From Arthrobacter sp. M2012083 (lineage in GTDB: Bacteria > Actinomycetota > Actinomycetes > Actinomycetales > Micrococcaceae): a stretch of DNA of 33,265 nucleotides. The position numbers and the translations under genes are program-made. Location: positions 1-33,265 of the forward strand of contig NZ_AKKK01000035.1 of assembly GCF_000281065.1 (NCBI RefSeq), read 5' to 3'. Positions 9,313-16,215 of this stretch are shown here, piece by piece. Every line of letters begins with the position of its first letter. Within the stretch, counting starts at the first letter, position 1. Under the pieces are notes generated by a model. That model did no database searches. It worked only from the letters and a program-made list of their open reading frames with translations, and had not been told where the DNA came from.

Positions 9313-9389
9313 ATTTCTTTTCGTAAGACCTACTTTTCTGCACTTCCACGAGGGTTACTAGAGGAAAACCATGGAAAGAAATGCACTTC
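9313..9389. promoter_or_regulatory. Divergent aceA / regulator control region with repeated short motifs
   Basis: The stretch between isocitrate lyase and its divergent regulator is AT-richer than its surroundings. It holds an inverted pair ATTTCTTT (9313-9320) and AAAGAAAT (9375-9382), and a direct repeat TGCACTTC at 9339-9346 and 9382-9389, 43 bases apart. From memory, corynebacterial RamB and mycobacterial PrpR sites centre on TTTGCAAA-like sequence; the TGCA core here is only loosely similar. These are candidate binding sites for the divergent regulator. Confidence 0.4.
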
Positions 9390-9407
9390 TTCGCGTATTC
9401 TCAAGAA

Positions 9408-10895
9408 ATGTCACCTGTGAGTTGGAATCGCGAAGCCGCATCGCCGTCGTTGTCCGCTGCGTCCCCTGAACTGGACGTCATCAGCCTGGGCCGCCGCGTG
9501 CGCCATCTACGCAAGCAGGCCGGGCTGACCCTTGACGACTTGAGTGCCGCCGTCGGGACCGCACCGAGCCAGCTGAGCCTTATTGAAAACGGCAAACGCG
9601 AACCCAAGTTGGGTCTCCTTCAGCAGCTCGCTGCGTCGCTGAATGTGACCATCGATCAACTTCTGGGAGCGGAGCCGCCGAGTCGTCGGGCAGCCTTGGA
9701 GATTGAGCTGGAGCGGTACCAGCGGGGACCACTGTATGAGTCCCTCAACCTGCCCAAAATCCGCATCAGCTCGCGGCTTCCGCTCGATGTGCTGGAGTCA
9801 CAGGTGGGGCTGCTTCAGGAGCTCGAACGCAAACTTAATGAGCAAGTCGCGACGCCGGAAGAAGCCCGCCGCGCGAACGGCGAGTTGCGTGCCATGATGC
9901 GCGAGCGCGGCAACTACTTCCCCGAGTACGAGGCGGAGGCGCAGAAGGTCCTCAAAGGGGTGGGTTACACCACCGGTCCGCTGAGCCAGCACGTCATCGC
10001 GGACATCGCCGAGAACCTGGGTTTCACCCTGCACCATGTGGGTGATCTTCCCCATTCCACGCGCTCCGTGACCGATTTGAAGAACCGCAGAATTTATCTG
10101 ACGCAGAACCAACGCCAGGACCACGACCCCCGTTCAGTGCTCCTGCAGGCGCTTGGCCACTATGTGCTGGGGCATGAAACTCCGCGAAACTACGGGGATT
10201 TCCTGGCGCAGCGAGTGGCCACCAACTACTTCGCGGCCGCTTTGCTGCTTCCCGAACAAGCAACCGTGGAATTCCTGCAAAAAGCCAAGGCCGCCAAGGA
10301 AATTGCCGTGGAGGACATCCGGGATGCCTTCGCAGTGTCCTACGAAACCGCCGCGCACCGCTTCACCAACCTTGCCACCAAGCACCTGGGCATCACCACG
10401 CACTTCCAGAAAACGCATCAGTCCGGCATCATCTACAAGGCGTACGAGAACGACGGCGTGACCTTCCCGCAGGATCACACCGGGGCGATTGAAGGGCAAC
10501 CGTCGTGCAAAGCATGGACCTCGCGCGCCGTATTTGACGTGCCGGACAAGTTCAGCGCGTACAGCCAGTACACGGACACGCCATCGGGCACTTACTGGTG
10601 CACGGCCCGCACGGAGCGCTCCGCTGCCGGCGAATTCTCGTTGAGCATCGGGGTGCCGTACCAGCACGTGAAGTGGTTCCGAGGCCGGGAGACCACCGCC
10701 CGTGCAACGTCCAACTGTCCGGACCCGAACTGCTGCAAGCGGCCGCCGGAGTCTCTGGCTAGCGAGTGGGCCGGCAACGCGTGGCCTTCCGCCCGCGCAC
10801 ATTCACACCTGCTCGCCGCCATGCCGCCCGGCGCCTTCCCCGGCGTGGACGAGACCGAGGTCTACTCGTTCCTGGCGGCGCACTCCGAACGCTGA
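9408..10895 (+). CDS. RamB-like XRE family regulator (DUF2083 / short-chain fatty acyl regulator type)
   Basis: From ATG 9408 this is 495 residues; the in-frame ATG 9381 is an alternative. An XRE helix-turn-helix is at about 27-85 (LGRRVRHLRKQAGLTLDDLS, then SQLSLIENGKREP). The middle is an ImmA/IrrE-like domain in which the metalloprotease motif HExGH reads QALGH (247-251), so peptidase activity is unlikely. The C-terminal part fits the sensor domain of RamB, PrpR and ScfR proteins and has a Cys cluster C-P-D-P-N-C-C (437-443). Relatives control acetate, propionate and glyoxylate bypass genes and may sense acyl-CoA. Its divergent position to aceA makes control of the bypass its likely job. 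Its TGA shares two bases with a downstream repeat array. Confidence 0.85.
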   Translation: MSPVSWNREAASPSLSAASPELDVISLGRRVRHLRKQAGLTLDDLSAAVGTAPSQLSLIENGKREPKLGLLQQLAASLNVTIDQLLGAEPPSRRAALEIELERYQRGPLYESLNLPKIRISSRLPLDVLESQVGLLQELERKLNEQVATPEEARRANGELRAMMRERGNYFPEYEAEAQKVLKGVGYTTGPLSQHVIADIAENLGFTLHHVGDLPHSTRSVTDLKNRRIYLTQNQRQDHDPRSVLLQALGHYVLGHETPRNYGDFLAQRVATNYFAAALLLPEQATVEFLQKAKAAKEIAVEDIRDAFAVSYETAAHRFTNLATKHLGITTHFQKTHQSGIIYKAYENDGVTFPQDHTGAIEGQPSCKAWTSRAVFDVPDKFSAYSQYTDTPSGTYWCTARTERSAAGEFSLSIGVPYQHVKWFRGRETTARATSNCPDPNCCKRPPESLASEWAGNAWPSARAHSHLLAAMPPGAFPGVDETEVYSFLAAHSER

Positions 10896-11034
10896 CGCTC
10901 GCTCACGTCCCTCGTGCTTGGGCGTGACGCTCGCTCACGTCCCGGCACCATTTGGCGATCCCTCTCTCACGTCCCTCGTGCTTGGGCATGACGCTCGCTC
11001 ACGTCCCGGCACCATTTGGCGATCCCTCTCTCAC
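10894..11034 (-). repeat. 32-bp-period tandem array, locus A (64-bp higher-order unit)
   Basis: The core GACGCTCGCTCACG (TGAGCGAGCGTC on the minus strand) begins at 10894, 10926 and 10990, with degenerate copies in register at 10958 and 11022, so the period is 32 bp. Two adjacent 64-bp blocks, 10902-10965 and 10966-11029, differ at one base only. On the minus strand the full-match units also carry CAAGCACGAGGGACG, as in locus C. The array fills most of the gap between the regulator stop codon and the serpin gene. Confidence 0.9.
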
Positions 11035-11098
11035 TTCGCGTGAATTCCCTCCTCAAACGGAGCACCATGTAAGGACAACGCCAAACAGGGGATGGGCC

Positions 11099-12400
11099 AT
11101 GAAACGAACTTGGAGAGTGGCAGCGCTGCTCGCGGCAGCAGCCTTGGCGAGCGGCTCCGCGACTATCAGTGCCTGCGCGCCGCAACCAACCGACGTCGGG
11201 CTCCAAACCGCCGACGGTGTGACTCGCGTTTCTGTCCAGACCACCGACTATTCGACGCAGCTTGCGGCCTTCAACACCTCTGCACGGAAGCTCGGCGCCA
11301 CACTGCTGACGGACGGCGGCGACTCCGCCACCGGCAACGTAGTGTCGTCGCCTGCCAGCCTGCTGATTGCGTTGAGCATGCTTCGGGCCGGGGCATCCGG
11401 GGCCACAGCTCAGGAGATGGACTCCGCCCTGGGGTTGCCCAAAGAGGGGCGCGACGAAGCGATGAACGCACTGCTCGCCTCCCTCGAGAAGTTCGACGGC
11501 GACCCGGGCTCAGTCGATGAAGGGAACCCGCCGCGTCAGCCGGTCATGCACGCCGCCAACGGGCTGTTCGTTGACGAAGGCGTGCCCACCGGCGAGGCCT
11601 TTCTCACGACGCTCGCCAAACATTTCGGCACAGGCGTATACCCGGTGAACTTTCAGGACGAGGCCGTGACCAAACCAGCAATCGACCAGTGGGTCGGTAA
11701 GAACACCGGCGGCCGGATCAAGGAAGCACCCGCACAATACGATCCTGACAACACCTTCAGCCTGCTCAATGTCCTCTACTTCGCCGCCGCCTGGCAGACG
11801 CCGTTCGACGCGAATGACACGGCGGACGGCCCCTTTACCAAGGGCGGGGAAGTATTCGACGTGCCAATAATGCACTCTTCGCTCACCATGGCGTACGCCG
11901 AAGCTCCCGGATGGAAGGCCGTGGATCTGCCTTACGCCGAGGGTTTCGTCATGCGGCTGGTACTGCCCGACGGCGGTGCTTCGGGTTCGGCTGGTCCGTC
12001 GGCGGTTTCCGCGGAGGTGCTGGCGGACGTGGCTAAAGGGTTGGGTTCCGCCAAGCAAGGCATGGTTCAGATCAGCCTCCCCAAGTGGGACCACAAGACC
12101 ACGTTTGAGCTGCGGAGAATCTTCAAAACACTTGGACTTGACCAGATGCTGGCCACGGACAAAGACTTCGACGCGATCCAGCAGGGCATGAAACTGACGC
12201 AGGCGGCTCAAGCTGCCAACGTCACCGTTGCCGAAAAGGGGACCATTGCCTCCGCCGTGACCCAGATGAATGCGGAGGCCTCCAGTGCCGTGGTTCCGGA
12301 CCGGGAGATCGTCTTCGACCACCCCTTCCACTACCAGATCGTTCACCTCGAGACAGGAATGCCACTGTTCACGGGATGGGTGGCGGACCCGCGAAGCTAG
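11099..12400 (+). CDS. Serpin family protein, predicted lipoprotein
   Basis: This 433-residue protein starts at ATG 11099; the frame upstream runs into the repeat array and is ignored. The N-terminus MKRTWRVAALLAAAALASGS is a signal peptide ending in the lipobox I-S-A-C (Cys26), so the protein should be anchored outside the membrane. The serpin fold is shown by NGLFVDEG, NVLYFAAAW with a following F-D, the hinge E-K-G-T-I-A-S-A (379-386) before the reactive loop, and the signature F-D-H-P-F (406-410) with LFTGWV near the C-terminus. Small residues at most hinge positions suggest it can insert its loop and inhibit a serine or cysteine protease. The scissile bond is probably in the AEASSAVV stretch. 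The stop overlaps the convergent TetR gene by CTAG. Confidence 0.93.
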   Translation: MKRTWRVAALLAAAALASGSATISACAPQPTDVGLQTADGVTRVSVQTTDYSTQLAAFNTSARKLGATLLTDGGDSATGNVVSSPASLLIALSMLRAGASGATAQEMDSALGLPKEGRDEAMNALLASLEKFDGDPGSVDEGNPPRQPVMHAANGLFVDEGVPTGEAFLTTLAKHFGTGVYPVNFQDEAVTKPAIDQWVGKNTGGRIKEAPAQYDPDNTFSLLNVLYFAAAWQTPFDANDTADGPFTKGGEVFDVPIMHSSLTMAYAEAPGWKAVDLPYAEGFVMRLVLPDGGASGSAGPSAVSAEVLADVAKGLGSAKQGMVQISLPKWDHKTTFELRRIFKTLGLDQMLATDKDFDAIQQGMKLTQAAQAANVTVAEKGTIASAVTQMNAEASSAVVPDREIVFDHPFHYQIVHLETGMPLFTGWVADPRS

Positions 12401-13011
12401 CGGACCAGGCGCTGCACCAGCACCGCGGCGGCTTCGATAACCTCGTCGGCCTCACGCTTAGTGGGACTGAGGGCCACTTCCTGCCCGGCGACGGTGATGA
12501 TGTCGGTGATCACCGCAACGGTGAGCCTGCCAAGGGTGTCGCCACTGGCGCCCAGGAGCACGGAATTCTGCCGGACCCATTCACGGCCACGTTCGCGTCT
12601 GAGCACCTCGAAGCCCGGGGGAGTGTCGCCTTCTATGAACACCCGCTCCAGGTCCCGGTGTTTCCAGGTGTAGTCGAAGTAGCTGCGGCTGCCGACGTCG
12701 AACAGTGCCAGGGGATCGTCTTCGCCGGCCTTGCGTGCCTTGGCCACGGCAGCAGCTACGAGTCTTTCGTGTTCGTTTTGGTAGTCGTTCCAAAGGGCCA
12801 GGAAGAGCTCGGTCTTACCGCCGAAGTGGTGATAGAGGCTGCCCACGCTCGACCCTGCCCGCGCCACGATGTCCGAGATGCTCGCGTCGGTAAAGCCATG
12901 CTCAACGAACACGCTGGCGGCCGCGTCCAGCAGAGTGCGCTGTGTTGCGGCGGTGCGGGTCCACTGCCAGGAGCCCGCAGTGGTGGCTGCATCGGATGTT
13001 TTGCGAACCAT
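12397..13011 (-). CDS. TetR/AcrR family transcriptional regulator
   Basis: This 204-residue one-domain-plus-ligand-pocket repressor has its N-terminal helix-turn-helix at about 24-70 (AAASVFVEHGFTDASISDIV, then GSSVGSLYHHFGGKTELF), typical TetR sequence. The remainder is the variable ligand-binding helical domain. GAGAGGAG lies about nine bases before ATG 13011. It is divergent from the cytochrome b561-like gene across 303 bases that contain a promoter and palindromes, so that gene is its most likely target besides itself. It is convergent with the serpin gene, the two stop codons sharing the bases CTAG. The ligand is unknown. Confidence 0.92.
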   Translation of the reverse strand: MVRKTSDAATTAGSWQWTRTAATQRTLLDAAASVFVEHGFTDASISDIVARAGSSVGSLYHHFGGKTELFLALWNDYQNEHERLVAAAVAKARKAGEDDPLALFDVGSRSYFDYTWKHRDLERVFIEGDTPPGFEVLRRERGREWVRQNSVLLGASGDTLGRLTVAVITDIITVAGQEVALSPTKREADEVIEAAAVLVQRLVR

Positions 13012-13111
13012 GCTGTGGGCTCCTCTCGCAGGCAGGACGTCGACCGGAGTGTCGAACAGCGATTTTTTGAAATCCTACCTTCCAAATAATCCACATAGCC
13101 AGCAACAAGCC

Positions 13112-13161
13112 TTGACTGTTCCTTGGGGGACAAGAAATAATTCTGGAAGTCTGTTCTAGAA
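13112..13161 (+). promoter_or_regulatory. Predicted promoter with repeated TTCTrGAA motifs
   Basis: TTGACT (13112-13117), an 18-base spacer and AATAAT (13136-13141) form a good sigma-70-like promoter toward the cytochrome gene, which would leave a leader of about 165 bases. TTCTGGAA (13141-13148) lies at the expected start site and TTCTAGAA, a perfect palindrome (13154-13161), 13 bases further on. They may be operator half-sites for the divergent TetR protein. Confidence 0.45.
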
Positions 13162-13246
13162 ATGCATGTTGCGGTGTGTATCCGAATGCTGCGATTTTTG
13201 ACGTCGAACGCCCCGAAACCCGGGTGCCGTTTTCACCGTCGGGCTG

Positions 13247-13280
13247 CAACTGGTTGAATCGCTATATAGCGCCAACTGGT
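13247..13280. promoter_or_regulatory. Palindrome CGCTATATAGCG flanked by CAACTGGT direct repeats
   Basis: A perfect 12-bp palindrome (13260-13271) lies between two copies of CAACTGGT (13247-13254 and 13273-13280), ending 34 bases before the cytochrome gene start. Symmetry of this kind suits a dimeric repressor such as the divergent TetR protein. TATATA in its centre could also serve as a -10 element. Confidence 0.45.
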
Positions 13281-13314
13281 CGCAGCCAAACAAGCCAGAG
13301 AGGAACGCGGCCTG

Positions 13315-14247
13315 ATGTCCGTTTCAAGCAAGTCGTCCGGGATCACGTCGAACAGGTGGTTCAAACCCGTCGTCGTCACCGCAGGAGCTTTGGTGGTGGC
13401 ACTGATCCTGGTGCTCGTTGCGCAATGGCTCCGGACCCTCCAGCCCGTCCAGCAGTTCCTCACCGACTACCCCGGGCACTCGGCCATTCCTGAAGGTTCC
13501 CCCACAGGGTTCCCGGCCTGGCTTGGCTGGCAGCACTTCCTCAACATGTTCTTCATCGTGCTGATCATTCGTTCCGGCTGGCAGGTACGGACCACCACGC
13601 GCCCGGCTGCCAACTGGACCCGGAACAACAAGGGTTTCATCAAGACCAAGAATCCCCCTACCAAGATCAGCCTGGACCTGTGGTTCCACCTGACCCTGGA
13701 CGCGCTGTGGGTCCTGAACGGCATCATCTTCATCGTGCTGCTATTCGCTACCGGCCAGTGGCTGAGGATCGTTCCCACCAGCTGGGACGTCTTCCCGAAT
13801 GCCGTCTCGGCTGGGCTGCAGTACGCGTCACTGAACTGGCCTGTTGAAAACGGCTGGAACAACTACAACAGCCTCCAGCTACTCACCTACTTCATCACGG
13901 TCTTCATCGCCGCGCCCTTGGCCATCATCACGGGCATCCGGATGTCCGGAGCGTGGCCCAAGAAGGCTGCGATCAACAAGTTCTACCCGATCGAGCTGGC
14001 CCGTAAGATCCACTTCCCGGTGATGATCTACTTCGTTGCCTTCGTGATCGTCCACGTAACCCTGGTGTTGGCAACCGGTGCCCTGCGGAACCTGAACCAC
14101 ATGTACGCCTCCAGCGACGACAGCAACAGCTGGTGGGGTTTCGGGATCTTCGCTGCTTCCATCGTCTTCACGGCGGCCGCCTGGTTCCTGGCCCGCCCCT
14201 TGTTCCTGCGCCCGATCGCTTCGCTCATGGGCAAGGTCTCGCGCTAG
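13315..14247 (+). CDS. Cytochrome b561 / Ni-hydrogenase b-type membrane protein
   Basis: This 310-residue membrane protein has about six hydrophobic segments (roughly 17-38, 72-87, 127-147, 186-208, 235-255, 272-292). Histidines in or near helices at 74 (GWQHF), 125 (WFHLTLD), 233 (KIHFPVM) and 247 (VIVHVTL) could bind two b hemes, as in the b561/b6-type family that includes the membrane subunits of formate dehydrogenase and hydrogenase. Such subunits pass electrons between a periplasmic or cytoplasmic redox enzyme and quinone. No molybdopterin or hydrogenase partner is in the window, so the electron donor is unknown. GAGAGGAAC precedes the ATG. The gene ends at a strong hairpin terminator and is divergent from a TetR gene. 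Confidence 0.82.
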   Translation: MSVSSKSSGITSNRWFKPVVVTAGALVVALILVLVAQWLRTLQPVQQFLTDYPGHSAIPEGSPTGFPAWLGWQHFLNMFFIVLIIRSGWQVRTTTRPAANWTRNNKGFIKTKNPPTKISLDLWFHLTLDALWVLNGIIFIVLLFATGQWLRIVPTSWDVFPNAVSAGLQYASLNWPVENGWNNYNSLQLLTYFITVFIAAPLAIITGIRMSGAWPKKAAINKFYPIELARKIHFPVMIYFVAFVIVHVTLVLATGALRNLNHMYASSDDSNSWWGFGIFAASIVFTAAAWFLARPLFLRPIASLMGKVSR

Positions 14248-14261
14248 CCCTGATGCAAAGA

Positions 14262-14297
14262 AACAGCCGCCCCGGAAAAGATTCCGGGGCGGCTGTT
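14262..14297. terminator. Bidirectional intrinsic terminator
   Basis: A perfect 16-bp stem runs from AACAGCCGCCCCGGAA (14262-14277) to TTCCGGGGCGGCTGTT (14282-14297), closed by the loop AAGA. TTGTCTTT follows on the plus strand, and the A-rich sequence before the left arm gives a T-rich tail on the minus strand. It serves the cytochrome gene and the convergent pyridoxal kinase gene. Confidence 0.95.
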
Positions 14298-14312
14298 GTC
14301 TTTAGCCAAGAG

Positions 14313-15158
14313 CTAGGACAGGGCCCCGCCCTGCCATAGGGCATCAAACGGAGCACCCGAGGACACGCGGTTCTTGATGCCAGCGGTCACGAAAGCCTTC
14401 GCCGTGCGGGCAGCTTCCAGCGGTGTCGCACCCTTGGCCAGTTCGGCAGTCACTGCGGCGGCCAACGAGCAACCGGCACCCGAGACGGCGACTTCGCCAA
14501 CCTTCGGGGCGCGCAGGACCTCCAGCGTCTCGCCGTCATAGTAGACGTCGACGGCGTCCGGGCCTTCCAGCCGAACCCCACCCTTGGCAAGGACTGCTGC
14601 GCCGCTGATCTCATGGATGCGAATGGCGGCAGCTTTGAGCGACTCTTCGTCAGTGATGGTGAGTCCGGAAAGCGACTCGGCCTCGAAGTGGTTGGGAGTG
14701 ACGAAGGTAGCCAGCGGAAGGATCTGCGCCTTCAAGGCCTGGTCAGTGTCCAGGGCGTGGCCGGGTTCCTGTCCCTTGCAGATCAGGACCGGGTCCAGCA
14801 CGATGTGCCTGAAGGAGGCGTCGGCCACGGCCTTTTCCACGGTGCTGATGGTTGCCGGGCTTCCGAGCATGCCGATCTTCACTGTGTCCAGCACCGAAGG
14901 TGCGCCGGAAGCGGCACCATATGCCGCCGTCGTGGCTTCCAACTGGTCTGCAATGACTTGCTGGTCCACCGGCACAAAGCGGTGGTTCCAGTTGTCCTGC
15001 GGGTTGAAGGAAACAATGCAGGTGAGGTTCGCAATGCCGAACACTCCGAGTTCCTGAAAGGTCTTGAGGTCGGCCTGCGCGCCGGCGCCACCGGTCGCTT
15101 CAGAACCGGCGATGGTCAGGGCAATGGCAGGGGCAACGGCTGAAGTCATGTGTTCCAT
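14313..15158 (-). CDS. pdxK: Pyridoxal kinase of the PdxK/ThiD family (two-cysteine type)
   Basis: This 281-residue ribokinase-fold enzyme opens with IAGSEATGGAGAQADLKTF, the ThiD/PdxK signature. It could be called a hydroxymethylpyrimidine kinase, but three features point to Bacillus PdxK: NPQDNWNH (52-59), the lid Cys127 in DPVLICKG (ThiD has Ala-Lys there), and Cys230 in the anion-hole GAGC. Dual-cysteine pyridoxal kinases use these two Cys residues to activate the substrate. The expected reaction is ATP-dependent phosphorylation of pyridoxal, pyridoxine or pyridoxamine, in B6 salvage. ATG 15149 is probably the true start because GGAAC precedes it. No thiamine genes are adjacent. Family certain; PdxK over ThiD is from remembered sequences. 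Confidence 0.8.
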   Translation of the reverse strand: MEHMTSAVAPAIALTIAGSEATGGAGAQADLKTFQELGVFGIANLTCIVSFNPQDNWNHRFVPVDQQVIADQLEATTAAYGAASGAPSVLDTVKIGMLGSPATISTVEKAVADASFRHIVLDPVLICKGQEPGHALDTDQALKAQILPLATFVTPNHFEAESLSGLTITDEESLKAAAIRIHEISGAAVLAKGGVRLEGPDAVDVYYDGETLEVLRAPKVGEVAVSGAGCSLAAAVTAELAKGATPLEAARTAKAFVTAGIKNRVSSGAPFDALWQGGALS

Positions 15159-15201
15159 TTTGCCATTCGCCCCGTCAGTCGCCGATTTTCGCGCCTCCCG
15201 G

Positions 15202-16215
15202 TTAACCGTGCAGCGCCCGGTAAGCGGCCTCTGCAGCCGGATGCAGGGGCAGGCCGGACGTGTTGATCAGCGTTTCCGGGCTGAGGAATTGAACGCCAGT
15301 GCTGGACTTCGGCACCAGGTCCTGAGCCTGCTCCACCAAAAGCTCCACGGTCTGCCGAACAACATGATCCGCCAGGTCCCTGCGGCACAGAAGCAGGTTG
15401 GCCACTCCCACGGTCCATACGGCAGGTGCGTTTCCGTAGCTGTTCGCGGGAATGAGGACGCGGTCGTAGAAGAACTCCGACTGTGCCCGTGTTGCAGGGA
15501 TGAGTTCGGAGAGGTCGAGGAGCCGCACGCCAAGGTCCTGAGCCGCGGCGGCGATGGGCGCGGTGGGAACCCCTCCGGACTGGATCATCACGTCAATCGA
15601 ACCGTCCTTCAGGGAAGCCAAGGCCTGGTTCAGCCCAAGGTTGACCTGCCTCACAGCCCTTCCCGGCCCGGCCGTCTCGCCTGAGAGTCCTGCGGCTTTG
15701 ATGATCCGCCCGGCTGTGAGGGTTGTCCCTGATCCCGTTTCGCCCACGCCTGCGGTCTTTCCTGCGAGGTCGGCGAAGGTTCGGATTCCGCTGTCCTCGC
15801 GCACGATGCAGTGCACGTAGTTCTGATACACCTTGCCCAGCGCCACCAACTGCCCGTCGTCCTTGCCTGGGGCTGGGGCTGCGGCTGGGCCTGGGGCTGC
15901 GGCTTGCCCGGCAGCGTCGGCCAGTGCGATGGCGAGTGTCGCCTCCCCGGATAAGACCCGCTGGATGTTGTCGAGACTTCCGCCGGTGGTCAGCGCGACT
16001 GCCTCCTCAGCCACCCGTTCACGCTCCAGCAGGTCCGCGAGGAGGGTGGCAAACTCTAAGTAGAAGCCGCCGGATTCGCCGCCGGCAACTGTCAGTTCCT
16101 GTGGCCGTTCCTCCGGTGTGCATGCCACTGTTGATACGAGCAGGCTGCCGCCCAAGCCGAGCACGGCAGCTGCTTTGAGGGCCCTTCGCCGGGAGATCGT
16201 AGGGAACTCAGGCAT
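15202..16215 (-). CDS. TAXI family solute-binding lipoprotein
   Basis: This 337-residue protein has a twin-arginine-like N-terminus (SRRRALKAAAVLGLGGSLL) ending in a lipobox with Cys32, so it is probably exported and lipid-anchored. The mature part has GGESGGFYLEFA (45-56) and TTGGSLDNIQRVLSGEATLA, characteristic of TAXI (TRAP-associated extracytoplasmic immunogenic) binding proteins. These bind organic acids and normally feed a TRAP transporter. Here there is no TRAP permease; instead the gene overlaps the histidine kinase gene by eight bases and ends a response regulator, kinase, TAXI operon. It may therefore present a ligand to the kinase rather than to a transporter. A low-complexity Ala/Pro/Gly linker lies near residue 107-117. 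Confidence 0.88.
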   Translation of the reverse strand: MPEFPTISRRRALKAAAVLGLGGSLLVSTVACTPEERPQELTVAGGESGGFYLEFATLLADLLERERVAEEAVALTTGGSLDNIQRVLSGEATLAIALADAAGQAAAPGPAAAPAPGKDDGQLVALGKVYQNYVHCIVREDSGIRTFADLAGKTAGVGETGSGTTLTAGRIIKAAGLSGETAGPGRAVRQVNLGLNQALASLKDGSIDVMIQSGGVPTAPIAAAAQDLGVRLLDLSELIPATRAQSEFFYDRVLIPANSYGNAPAVWTVGVANLLLCRRDLADHVVRQTVELLVEQAQDLVPKSSTGVQFLSPETLINTSGLPLHPAAEAAYRALHG

